NCBI RefSeq assembly: GCF_019649055.1
Contig: NW_026570298.1
Coordinates: 248,001 to 312,000 of the forward strand
DNA from: Paramacrobiotus metropolitanus
Lineage: Eukaryota > Tardigrada > Eutardigrada > Parachela > Macrobiotidae
Direction: 5' to 3'
DNA length: 64,000 bases
Part shown: positions 41,416-53,000 of the stretch, piece after piece
Position numbering within the stretch: position 1 is the first letter of the stretch
How the letters are laid out: each line of letters begins with the position of its first letter
The notes under the pieces: generated by a model
What the model saw: only the letters and a program-made list of their open reading frames with translations
What the model was told of the DNA's origin: nothing
Database searches by the model: none
Program-made: the position numbers and the translations under genes

Positions 41416-42016
41416 GGTTGATGATGCGCATATTGTTAACAATTGTGTTACTGCTATATTGATTGACATTGTGGTGTTCAGCTGAAGTCGAAGTCTGCGC
41501 CTTCCAAACCGGCGCCTGTTATTGCTACGGAAAGACATGAAATTCGCATGTCTTTCGGGAAATGGAAAGGTATGGTGCAATATGACCATGTCGGGTAAAT
41601 CGCGGATTGAATTTTGTTGTATCGCAGATTGAATTTGAATCATGAATTGAATTCTTGTCTACCTCGTGAAACCTCGTACCTCGTGAATTTGACGATATTT
41701 GGGAATACAAATCCTGAAACGTTAGTTATAATTATGACACAATTTGGACAGCGGATAGGTCAACGGAGTGTGACCAAAATATCACGCCACCAAAGCAAAT
41801 AAGCATAAATGTAGAAGTAGAAAGTATAAAACAAAAAAAAGAAAGTTTATTCAGAAAGTTCGAGCAAGGCCCGTCAGTAATACACTAGCTGGGCTTACTG
41901 CGTTAAGTATTTCGCCAAAAGCGCAACGTACCGTCCATAGGCGCAAGTGCTGACACCACTGACACTTTGTGCGCAACAAATCCGACGGCTCTTTTTGAAC
42001 TGCAAATTATGCTCGA

Positions 42017-42202
42017 GCTTCGCCAACGAGACCCAAGGCGACGAACCTCGATCCTGAGAGCAGGGCGCAACTTCAGGAAAAGGCACAGACCGCGGGCAAG
42101 CGTGGGATGCGGACGGGAAAAGCTTCTGAGGAGCCAGAAACGCGTCGGCAACAAAAGGACGAAGTCAGTGAGAAGCGGGGGACGACAGCGAAGCGAAGCT
42201 GA
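42017..42202 (+). pseudogene. Relic of the lysine-rich gene exon 1
   Basis: Aligns with exon 1 at 32404-32180 (shared PKATN, EKAQ, GKASE and SEKR), in opposite orientation. It lacks the start codon and ends at a TGA before the conserved acidic part. Confidence 0.55.
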
Positions 42203-42778
42203 AATATTGGAATGGATTGGAATCGCCAAAGTTGCGTATCCAGGGGTCGTACTTACGGTGCCACGTCAAGTACAATGAATGACTAGCTCTCGGTTAAAGT
42301 GATTAGGTACCGTGTCACGGTTAACGTTAGTACTCTATGGTAGCCTGCGTGCCTTTTCTACTACGGAAATGCGTTCAAAAAAATTATTCATATTCAGCTT
42401 TACCTTTTGATGGTTTATATCCATATGTGTCATATTCACCAAAAACGTATTGTGTCATATTTAGCTTCCAAATTAGTGTATTACCGTTGGTGGGGTTTCT
42501 GATATCTGATGCGAATGCTTGCATCGATTATTGGTAAAAATTTAGAAATTATTTGCGTTAGCTTATTATAGGTCCGCCTGAACTTCCCGCCTGATATTAT
42601 TGGCGCTTATATTGCCACTTGACTACGCCGTTTGCTGAAGATGTAAGCTTCTTCACTTCACTCGTCTGCATAAACACCAGCAACTGCAAAGTGCGCGCCG
42701 CCCGGTGGGAGAAAGGCTCGTACCTCAGCGTACCTATTACTTTTCACGATGCATTATTTTAACGAAATGGCTGTTCGC

Positions 42779-44175
42779 CCGAAACTCCCGGGCGAGAAGC
42801 CAAACGGCTATTCGCCCGGGATCGATCCCGGGCGAGAAGCCAAATGGCTATTCGCCCGGGTTTGGACTTTCACCCCTTGCAGGTGGTATCATAACAGAAA
42901 CAAAAGATCACAGACAGCGACGGCGAGCGACACTCTCCCGTGATCTGCCTGTTCCTTTTGTAACTAGGACTTTTTTGGGTAATTCGCTAACTCGTAACAT
43001 CACCGACGGTCACCGACGAACCATCAAACCTCGTTTTATCGTGGTACGGGTGTGTAATCCACTCCACTAGTGGCAGCTTAGAAGTTGCCGTTGCAATATG
43101 CATGTAGTTAGTGTAAAGAGCAAAGTCCGCTCCTTTTAAATGCGCGCTAAAATTTTCAAAAGCAAATCGCCCACGTTTAAACTACAACTTTTATAAGTAA
43201 CCACGGGACATTCTGATGCTATAAATTCAGAAAATTCTCAGTTTTTGCAGAAAGTTAGAACAACTATATAGGTTGCCTAAAAAAATTATTTCATGTGCCA
43301 TGGCCAATGGGCGTGGCCAAAACAGAATTTAAAAATTAATTCTACACTGTGTTGTAGCCTATAGGCAGTGTACCGCATTATACCTTACAAGACTAATTTA
43401 AACCTTACCGAACAACCTGTACCAGTACGAGTCCAGCTTTCTCGCTTCAAATTTTTATCTGTGCTTCACAAGCGGCTGTTGGGAATACTTCTTTTTGTTT
43501 CGAGTCTTACGACTTCGACGTAATATTTGAACAATTACTAACAGAAATCAAAGTGAATCGTTTCTAATACAAAAATGAAGCGCAAACTGTATAATCTCCA
43601 GAAACGGGAAACTACATACTACAAGCGAGCAACACAGATAAAAATCTGAAACGAGAAAGGTGGCCTCGTACTGGTACAGGTTGTTCGGTAAGGTTTACAT
43701 TAGTCTTGTATGGTATAATGCGGTACACTGCCTATAAGCTACAGCACAGTGTAGAACTAACTTTAAAATTCTGTTTTGGCCACGCCCATTGACCATGGCA
43801 CATTTTCTTTTTTTTTTCCATTGCCATTTTCTGCGTTAACATTTGGGCCCGGCTGGAATGTTAACGTTAACATTCTCGCCCGGCTCACATGTTAATGCGT
43901 TAACCGTTAACATGTTAACTGTTTTGCCGGCTACACACGTATACACCGGTTACAGTGTTACACTAAACACTTATAGAACGTAAAAATTGCTACTCGTGCG
44001 GCCCACGTTCTCCGGCGAAAAGCCGTTTGGCTTCTCGCCCTGGAGTCCCGGGCGAATAGCCGTTTGGCTTCTCGCCCGGGAGTCCCCGGGCGAATAGCCG
44101 CTTGGCTTCTCGCCCGGGAGTCCCCGGGCGAATAGCCGCTTGGCTTCTCGCCCGGAGTCCCGGGCGAATAGCCGC
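42779..44175. repeat. Nested hairpin repeats of CCCGGGCGA type
   Basis: Two units at 42779-42865 and about four at 44020-44175, in opposite orientation, each about 38 bases and itself able to fold (GGGCGAGAAGCC against GGCTATTCGCCC). They bracket the 171-base inverted-repeat element. ORFs across them are repeat translations only. Confidence 0.75.
43293..43803. mobile_element. Inverted-repeat element with 171-base arms
   Basis: 43293-43463 and 43633-43803 are inverted copies with about 85-90 percent identity (ATGTGCCATGGCCAATGGGC against its complement), around a 170-base unique centre without a gene. It is typical of a foldback MITE. Confidence 0.75.
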
Positions 44176-44474
44176 CACCTTATTTTAATCGTATTACTTA
44201 AATTTGTTGTAACACGGTTTCGTTTCGGCTTTGTGGTTGATGAAGAGTAACCATTAAACAACGAACGGCAGGCGGTTTCCTCCCTTGAGCAGACTCCAGC
44301 AGAGCGAGCGCTCATTACTGCATCCTCAATGTCTTGGGTTCTTCCCTTTTCTGGGTTGTCTTTCAAGGCCAGCCCGGCCGGACCGGGCATTGTGCAGTCG
44401 ATTACGCCGACGTCTCCGGCACAGACGGCAGCCGCGGTGCCGCAGGCCGTACAGACTACGGCTTGTCTCCGCGA
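44176..44474. other. GC-rich spacer, no supported gene
   Basis: Open on both strands for about 100 codons because of high GC content. No domain, start context or splice structure supports a gene. Confidence 0.35.
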
Positions 44475-45010
44475 AATTTTTCTGCAGATTTTGTTTCAAA
44501 AGCAGAAACTATTTTTAAGTCCTGCTCGTCGTCTTGAAACGAGAACGACGCGCAGAATTTTTAATTTTGTTGTTTTCGATTCTCAATTTTCAGTTGCCAA
44601 ATTTGCTTCATCATTCCGGTTTTCCGGTCGCAACGCAAAGCCTGGAAATACAATGTCCATTGCCGGTTGTAACACGATTGATATTTATGCAGAAATCCAC
44701 ACACGCACAAATATCATATCATTTCATGTACTGTTAGGTGCATGCTCCCATAAACCTGGTGGATATCAATTTGCAGATTAATTGCTCTAGCGCGATTGTA
44801 TAGTAAGTGCGTTACATCATTTTCTGATCTGGTCTAACCATAAGCAGGCATTTGTGCACCACGCTTTTTTATATTTTTTCGAGAAACTACGTTACTCGAC
44901 AGGTGGGCCAAATTAGCCAATACTGCACACAAAATTAGTAGTATTAATTAACTGTTGTTCATGCATAATGCAAGGCGTTGCCTTTTACTAATGTACATGA
45001 AGTGAATAAA
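44475..45010. repeat. Second copy of the 17706-18140 segment
   Basis: Direct duplicate of the F-box flanking segment. It has an insert of about 70 bases near 44,880-44,950 that the first copy lacks. Confidence 0.65.
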
Positions 45011-47141
45011 GTTATAAGTATACAAGTAGTGTTTATACAAGTACTGTTTATACAAATAGTGTTTACTAGTGGACCCCGCGCAAATTGCGCGAAGTGAATT
45101 AGTGACTGATAACTGCACGAACTATGGAGACCTACTCGTACAATACTGTACTTATTTTCGTTATTATAAATGGCACGATAGTAAAAATTACGTACTTATC
45201 AGCAGTCGTGATAATGAACAGCCAGCCAAACAACCAAAAATACTTGCGCGATTGCACCGTTTAAAACATTTGAAAACTAATTAATAATTTGACCACTCCG
45301 TTCACCACTTCTCATTGCCTTTCAATCGTACTCTTTCTGTACACAAAAAAGTTTGAAACTTTCGAATTCGGTACTCGTACTACTTTTCCTTCCGTTCATT
45401 GCGGTACTGGCTGCCCAACGGTCCAAGACAAAATTCCCTTCGCCTGATATTTGCATTTGCTTTAACCACACCTTCTTGTTTAAAATATTTCTGTGCTTTA
45501 CATTCACTTGCATTTTTTAAGATATTTCGAAAGTATATGTTTCGTAAATGTCCGAAATATGCTGCTAGATACTTTAAACAGTCGGACAAAATACCATTAT
45601 GTTGTTGCGCAGTGAATTTCTGGACGTAGAATTGGGAATAATTTCCGAAATTCAGAGGAATTTATTGCTGGAATTTATAAAAATAATAATTTCTGGAACT
45701 CAGATATGTTTACAATAACGCGTACGTCTCTTAAACACAGCAAAATTATTGTGCAGAAAATACACTTCAAAGTGTTTGCCCACGTCGGACCATGATGGAC
45801 GGTGAATGGCGAAAACCGAAAAGGTAGTTTACCGCGTAAATAGCGCGCAATGTAGCGCACGGGGTGAACGTAGTGAGACCAACCGAAAGGTTTTAAAATT
45901 TGTTAACGAAGTGGTCGCAAACTTTTTGGCTTTCGGTTTTTCACGTCTACTTGTGGTTTGAAAGTGCAATTCCGAAAACACTAAAAGCAAATCTAATTTT
46001 CGACTTTCGCCAATTGTGGAATTGCTGTGTATTGTTAGTTCGTGTGAATTCGGAATTTGGCTATTACTGTGCCACGGAAACCGCTTGTGTCGTGTCGACC
46101 GGTGTCACCTGCCTGAGTGCCTGTGAAACTATCAAATTTGGTAACATGAGGTTTGAAACCCGAACGGCGGCAAAGCTCGCAAGAAGTTTCCACGTTTACA
46201 AAAACTGAACATAACAAACACAAAATTTTCCGGTTTTTTTCAGTTTTTGCTTGTAGCAATTTCCACAGATATTGCGAAACTTCGCAGCCCAGCAGCAGCA
46301 ACTGCACAAATTTCATAACTGGAATAGTAGTCAGATTACTATGTGTAGTTTTTTTACAGTACGTTTTAAATAATCTGTAGAAATCACAACTGGACAAACT
46401 TTAAAGTTTAAAGGTGCGCCTTTTACCTTCAACAATTTAAACGCAATTTAAACGAACTCGACTACGTACAAACCGGATAAGGTGTTGCAAGCTGCAGCCG
46501 TAAGTAAGTACTTCTTCGCAGTTACGGTAATTAAAATCAGTAGAGCTCCACAACCTGCGCAAGGTGGCAGCTACATATTTACTTAGCTGCGCTCTGTTAA
46601 CTGGTTTTTGACGCCCCGTAGACTTTCCATGTTAGAGTTTTGAATTTTTTCTCAAAACTGTTTACGTTTTTCTGGAATCTGATAACTTTGTACAAATCTA
46701 CACATTCAAGGCTATCGAACGGTACATAGACATTCAAGTTTGGTTGAACGTGTCTATAACTTAGACCCTGACACACACAGATTTCGTGCACCTTCCTATT
46801 CTTTTATATAGATAGATGAACAAAGTATCCCTCCGCCCTGCCTCATACAAGTCTGTCGGGACTTTTTGCAAATCCTTAGAAGATATTAAATGGGAAGAAC
46901 TAAATTGGTCTACAACGTTTTTGCACCTGTGAACCGTTTGTTTGCATTGTACAGCTCTTTCATTAAGCTTCTGGTTCCTGTTATTATCGTTCTCTTTTAG
47001 CCGTAATTTTCTTTTATCAGTCTCGGTTCTCATATCAATTAACTTGTTATTCGTGTTTTCCTTCCAACATGCCTTCCATTTGTATAACTTGTTCTTGGTT
47101 CACTGCTGCTAAGGGGTATGACCCCGTTGCACGAAGACAAT
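45011..47141. other. Two kilobases without a recognised feature
   Basis: AT-rich with several ORFs of 60-120 codons on both strands, none with a domain, paralogue or consistent splice signals. I see nothing I can name. Confidence 0.4.
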
Positions 47142-47445
47142 AAATTTGCCATTTTGATTAGCATTATAATTATAATTATAATTAATTATAATTTTAGATT
47201 AGCATTATAATGCTAATCAAAATGGCAAATTTAGGCTAAGGCTATTTTGCCGCATATTTTCCCAGTGCGGCAAAATAGCAAAAGGCTATAGCAATAGCCT
47301 TTTGCTATTTTGCCGCACACTGCGTTAAAATAGCCTTTAGCTATTTTGCCGCAGTATGGTAGGCAAAGTAGCCATTTGCTATATTTTACCGCACAGTGCG
47401 TTTAAACTTTAAACAGTCTTTTGCTATTTTGCCGCACTGTGGTCG
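47142..47445. repeat. Hairpin array GGCAAAATAGC...GGCTATTTTGCC
   Basis: Starts with a 29-base-arm hairpin (47142-47170 with 47204-47232), then five or six imperfect palindromes of about 35 bases, each reading GCAAAATAGC ... GCTATTTTGC. The same unit occurs at 55430-55525. It is a small palindromic repeat family, possibly an amplified MITE end. Confidence 0.75.
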
Positions 47446-48639
47446 TATCTAACTTGCCACAGTAAAGAGTACGGCCATCTAGACTATAGAGCTACATTTT
47501 GTGTTGGATTTGAGCTAACGCCTGAACTCTCCCGCGGGCGGTACCCGAAAGAGTGCGAGTATCATGAAAAAATGCAATTAAAAAAAGGGAATTTTTTGTG
47601 AGCTTGCGCTGACCATATGTCTGTGGCAGTGAATGTGTCGCTTGCCAACGCCAATGGACATGGACAGTCCACCGCAAAAAAACGTTTAATTCTGTGATAA
47701 CTTGCGAAGACAAATTACGTAAAGCGATACTTCGTTAAATAGCATAAAACAATATTTAAAATGAAAGTGTCGAGGTGGTCAAGAAAATGACCGCAGCCAG
47801 CAAAAAACAAAAACTTCCATGTGTTGTGACCACGACTACAGATAGAATACTGAAAATGGAAGATGCCAGCGATGTTTCTTTCCAAAACTTTCATTACGCT
47901 CTCATATGAGTCTGCACAAAGCAATGTTTTTTGGTTGAAGATTACATTATTGGCGCATTTCTACTGCCGGCATTGTCCGCGCTTACATTTTTCCTGGGTG
48001 TGTCCGCAGGTGCCAGCGTAAAAAAAAGGATGCCGATGGTCCAACTGCAGTGGTCATTAGTGCCAACTCAAGTATTAGAGGTCACTAACACTTTTAGGAA
48101 CGCTTTAGCGGCCGAAAGTAACTAAAAAGGCTGCCGTTAAGGTCAGCATCATTGAAGTGCACACTTCTGTGTGCAGTTGCGTACTGTACAGATAGTCTGC
48201 AACCGCCCGTGACTGATCAAAACTCAAAACACACATTCTTCAAAGGTGCGCAGCGCTCTTCTTAAGCGTGCCCAAGCGATGCATTGATATTTACAAACGC
48301 GGCAGAATGCTATTTCACAGTGTTAATGCAAGGGCGGTAGAATTGCAATCAGGACGGTTTCCAAAACGTTCTGTTTTTCCGGAAGCAAACAAATTTTGAG
48401 ACGGTTTTGTTTTCCGGCGCACCGCCCAGGTTGTTCATTAGCAGTTGGACAGCAGCCAAACAGAGGCTCACGATAATGAGAAAACAAGGCTTTATTGTGG
48501 ATTGCATTAATGCACCAGAAACCAAAACACAAACCACGTGAAAAGCTCGGTGTGAGCGTGATGATGAAAGTACAGTTAATGATAATGGTAGCGAATGCTG
48601 ATGAACGGCATATCGAGCCAAACAAAGGAAAAAGCCTAA
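47446..48639. other. Spacer, no supported gene
   Basis: Short ORFs only. I see no domain, RNA gene or repeat other than local A/T runs. Confidence 0.35.
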
Positions 48640-49970
48640 CGCGTAACCGACCAAAACGTCTGGACAACCAAGACGCCCGGCGAAAGTTTTGGTCGTTAGA
48701 CCGACTAAACCGTCCGACGGCTGAAAAAGCATCCGCCGGAAATTTTCCCAACCCAAATTTTTCGCGTTCTCGATGCGACCAGAAGCTCCTGACAGCTTTT
48801 GCAGCCCGGACACTTTGGTCAAAGCACTATGTCAGCCCAGACACTTTGGTCGGAATAATATTCCATTCAGGATCCTTTTGTCGGAGGACGTTTTCATCCC
48901 GGACACTTTGGTCGGAGCAATAGTTCTGCCCGGCCACTTTGGTCAACGCACCCGGACAGCTTGATCATGGTACGATCTGGTACTATTTAGGTTTAGAAAA
49001 CTGGCAAACAGGCACCTTCAGTTGCCGTACGATTTCTTCAGAGTCTTTGCAATATAATTTCGTCCTCAGCTGATTTAACATTTTTTTTATTCAGTACTGC
49101 ATTCTACTGCGATAATTGATTTAAATATGGTGAGGCTAATGCTGTTGACTGCAGGCCATCAACGGCGGCCTTCACGTACAATCTCTCCCTCAAAAGAAGC
49201 CCGACAAAAACTTGGTACTCTCCACAAGGAATGTGAGAATGGATAGCAGGTTTTTCCCATAAAAAGACGCGCCGGGCGCCGCACGCAAGACTTAAAATTT
49301 AAAAACCAAGATTTGGTTTTATAACCTTCGATGACGCAGCGGTATACGAAGCGCAGCGCATCGTTATGACGTGGCTGCGCAGGCAAACTATTCGGCTGCC
49401 TGAGATACCATAGTACTCCGCCCAAAGTGTCTGGGCTGGAATAGTACTCAGACCAGAATGTCCGGGCTGGAATAGTACTCCGACCAAAGCGCCCGGGCTG
49501 GAATAATGCTGCGACCAAAGTGCCCGGGCTGACAAATTTCTAAGTGTCCGGGCTGTAATAATACTCCGACCAATCTGTTGGCTGACATAATTCTTGGACC
49601 AAAGTGTCCGGGCTGACATAGTGCTCCCACCCAATTGTCCGGGCTGAAATAGTACTCCGACTAAAGTGTACGGGCTGTAATAATTCTCCGATCAATGTGT
49701 CCGGGCCGACATAATTCTCCGACCAAAGTGTCGGGGTTAACATAGCGCTCCGGCCAAAGTTTCCGGGCTGAAACACTGTTCCGACCAAAGTGCTCAGACT
49801 GAAAAAGCTGTCAGGAGCTGTTAGTCGCATCGAGAACGCAAAAAAATTTGGGTGGGCAAAATTTACGGCGGGCGTCTTTTTGGCCCCCGGACGGCTTAAC
49901 TACCGAAACGTCCGCCGGACGTATTGTTCGCACGGACGTTTTGGTCGGTTACAGGCGCTGGCGATGCGAG
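48640..49970. mobile_element. Foldback element with 31-base tandem repeats in its arms
   Basis: The outer parts (48640-48810 and 49800-49970) are inverted copies, for example CGCGTTCTCGATGCGACCAG against TAGTCGCATCGAGAACGC. Inside, each arm has tandem units around CCGGACACTTTGGTCGGAG: about five at 48800-48960, and about thirteen in complement at 49400-49800. The centre (48960-49390) has no gene. This architecture is that of Foldback-type elements. Confidence 0.75.
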
Positions 49971-50049
49971 TGCGTGCGTACGGGAGTGAGTGCGATCGTA
50001 TGCCCCACTGCACCGGTAGCGGGACTGTCGCTGGCTGCCGTCTCGTAGG

Positions 50050-53000
50050 CTGCGATAGCAACGGGCCCAACATGCCTCTGGGCGGGAGTTCAAGCTCCTG
50101 CAAAGGGCATCGGCTTCATGCCATCGTTTCTCGGGTTACCTGATGGTACCGGTTCAGTTCACCGAGGTTGGGGTAAGAAATTGGCGCAAAACTTTTTTCC
50201 GTCCAAACTACTTCGGGCAAGGTATTAATCTCCGCAGCCGGGTGAGAAACCGGGCTTGAAACTCACTTCCGACCGGGGATCGATCTTCCGGTCTAACCTG
50301 ACCGAAAGGTTCGTAGCCATTTAATACAAGCTTGTGCTTGCGTCCACCCGAGGTTCATCGGCTAAGGTGAGTAGAGAGTCACTGTCGCATATGCGAATGC
50401 CGTGAGGCATCCTTTCTGGGTAAGGAATTGGACCTGTAGAGTTACTTGGTCGGTAGAACTTTCGGTGCCGGCAGCGGCACCTGTTACGCCTGGTTTGGCT
50501 GTTTGTGACGGATTTATCAGCTGGTTTGGTGGATACGGGATGGCTCCCTTGGATTTGCCATCCAGCCATACGCTCCATTCGGTAGCTGGATCAGCGGGGG
50601 CACATTCTGGCCTTGGTTTAGCTGAACCATTGGTGCTAGTGGGACCACCGCAAATAGCGAAGCTCCTGATAGATAAGGCGCGTTCTGGCCCAAGGTGGGT
50701 TGGACTTCCGACATCAACTTGGTCATAATCTTTGACACAGAATCGAAGAACAACGGGCCATCATTCGGGGAGCTAGCAAGGAACCGACCCGACCTTCACC
50801 AGGCAAACGAACCGGATCCGGAGAAACAGAAATTGGACTAATGGTCGACTCAACCAGTAAGTCAAAACAGAATTTTATCCCACCTGAACAGCAGCCGGAC
50901 GCCTACATGGCGGAACCGTCAGCTCAACCGGAGGCTTAACCAGAAGCTCAAACGGAGCAAATTGATGTTGAAGTGGCCGACGAGATTGCACAGTTATCAC
51001 TGGTCGAGATACCAGCCGAGAAGACCTTCTTTACAACGATGCCCGACAGCAAGGTATCGAAGTCGTCATGCAACATCCGTCCGAACTGACGAATAACATC
51101 ATGAACACCATGGATTAAGAGGAACGACACCGCCCACAAATCTGGCGGATGGCAGAGAACCTACGGCAGTTTTTCATCCGATCTGGATACCAGACGCTGC
51201 TGGTGGCAGGCGGATTTCAACATGGCTGCTCACACCGGCCAGGATGCGGAACATCCGTATGAACGAGCGAATGCCTTGCCATCGATGACTAACCTGGTTT
51301 TGTTGAACATACCTTTGTACAGCCCGCACTGGACGCGTGCAGGTCAACTAAACGCCCGGGAATACCAGTATGATAATCTGGAAAGCTTCGCCCAGTTGGT
51401 CATTACCGACGCCCACCCGGTTTTTGTCATCACAGCAGCTAGTGCAGCCTCAGATTTACTTAACCATCTCCTGGGAGAGGAGATAGACCTCGCTCAAAAC
51501 AGTGTGGCTGCAGTCGTATGATACATCTTTGAAGCAAGTCTTGGCAGCTACTTTTGCCATTCCTTCTTGTACGGATTCTATCGGAACCTGCGGATATCAT
51601 CGGCCTTGGAAACTATCGTGGCCGAACTTGGCTCACCGATGCGAAACATCATCCTCGCCGTAATGCAGCGGGACCTACTTTTTACTCACGGACTTTACGC
51701 GGGGAAGTACGGTTTCCGAGAGAAAGAAATAGACCTTTGTGACGACGCACCAGAATTCGTGAGCTGATACCGCGAGAAAAAGACTTTACCGAGCGGATTT
51801 ATCTCGCTTCCTTACGAGAGAGGGATGTCAGACGACCTGGCACCGGGCGCACGACCATTCCTGCTGAAACTTCGAAAACAGGTCGCTAAAGCAAAGAAGG
51901 CCCAGGCAAAATACCCAGGCCAGGAAGCGGACGAAACGGACGATACATCACAACGAAGCGGTCCGGCGCCATGTGAACCGAAGGAGGCCCTACGACGCCC
52001 TTACCGATGACCAAAGCCTCACGACGAAGACAAAGAAGACTACTTCGGCGGCAACCCGCCTGTTCCGGTGAACTTGCGATAAGGATAGATACCACACTGG
52101 AACCTGATCCCTGCTTCGAACACCCAAGAGGAGAATATGCTGAGAAACAGCAACGTCGAGAAACCACAAATGAACGTCGAGAAACGACTTCGAGATGGAC
52201 ACTTTTTTTATCTCTCTTACAGAAACCGATAAAAGATGAACGCAGCAGTCGTCAACCACGCCTATGTCAATAGTGCCGACCACATAAGTTTGCCGGATTC
52301 TGCGGTCGGCCCCGGAAACGAGTGGTCAGTCCTGCGTATTTGGATTCCTTTAACGTACCGGTACATCCCCCGAGGAATCCCTGGAATGAACTGGCCAAAC
52401 TGACCCCAGTTCCCAAGCACGGCATAAGCAAATCGCTCGAACCACATCTGCTACTGTCGGAGCCAACAGACGCCCCGGCCTGCTAACTATGCAAATCGTG
52501 GAATCACGCCCGTCAGCTACATAGTGAGCAAGAAGATTACTCCATCCAACCGTCTCCGGAGTATAGACCTAGAGGATTCTGCTAACATGGCCCGGAACAC
52601 AGCGCTGCGTGTGTCAGGGCCATGCTTGCCAAAGCACCCGTGGCCGACTCGGGAACCAAGTAGCCGACCAGCAACCTTCGTCACCGCAGACAGTGGATGT
52701 CTTACTCAGCGAAGCTGCCAACAGCGCAGAACGACCAGCCTGATCGTACTAACTCAAGTCAACTACAGAAGCCAACCGCTTTCGAGGTAGTTGTCAACCA
52801 GGAGACTTTATCACGATAGCGGGAGCGAACGAATGGATTCCTGCCCAGAGGCCTAGCTTCCGCAGATCGCAGTGGAAACCTTGATCCTGCTATTTGAAGT
52901 TGACTACAAAAGTCGACCGATACACGGTAGTTGCATGGTAGCCGATGGAACATTGGAAGCCAGATCTGTTACTTCAGCCGCCCACAGAAGTCAACTGTAT

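Larger units (their letters stand above)
23886..42321. repeat. Dispersed 13-base palindrome ACCGTG-N-CACGGT
   Basis: Full or near-full sites (at most two mismatches): 23886, 23918, 24488, 24540, 24808, 25652, 26506, 26960, 28013, 29118, 30058, 31253, 34572, 34892, 35840, 35990, 36174, 36201, 36743, 36770 and 42309, plus many half-sites. Flanks often extend the symmetry to TTAACC...GGTTAA or TTTGACC...GGTCAAA. Sites lie in introns, spacers and just upstream of starts. I saw none in the other two thirds of the window. The form is that of a site for a dimeric DNA-binding protein, but spread by a small transposon is equally possible. Confidence 0.7.

Noticed and set aside
44020-44175. CRISPR-like array
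   Set aside because: The units are contiguous palindromes without spacers, and the genome is eukaryotic.
42705-44390. ORFs rich in the words GEKPNGYSP and REAKRLFA
   Set aside because: They are translations of the GC-rich hairpin repeats, not proteins.
46035-46397. 120-codon minus-strand frame with several cysteines
   Set aside because: No signal peptide, domain, paralogue or splice support; competing frames of similar length exist on the plus strand.
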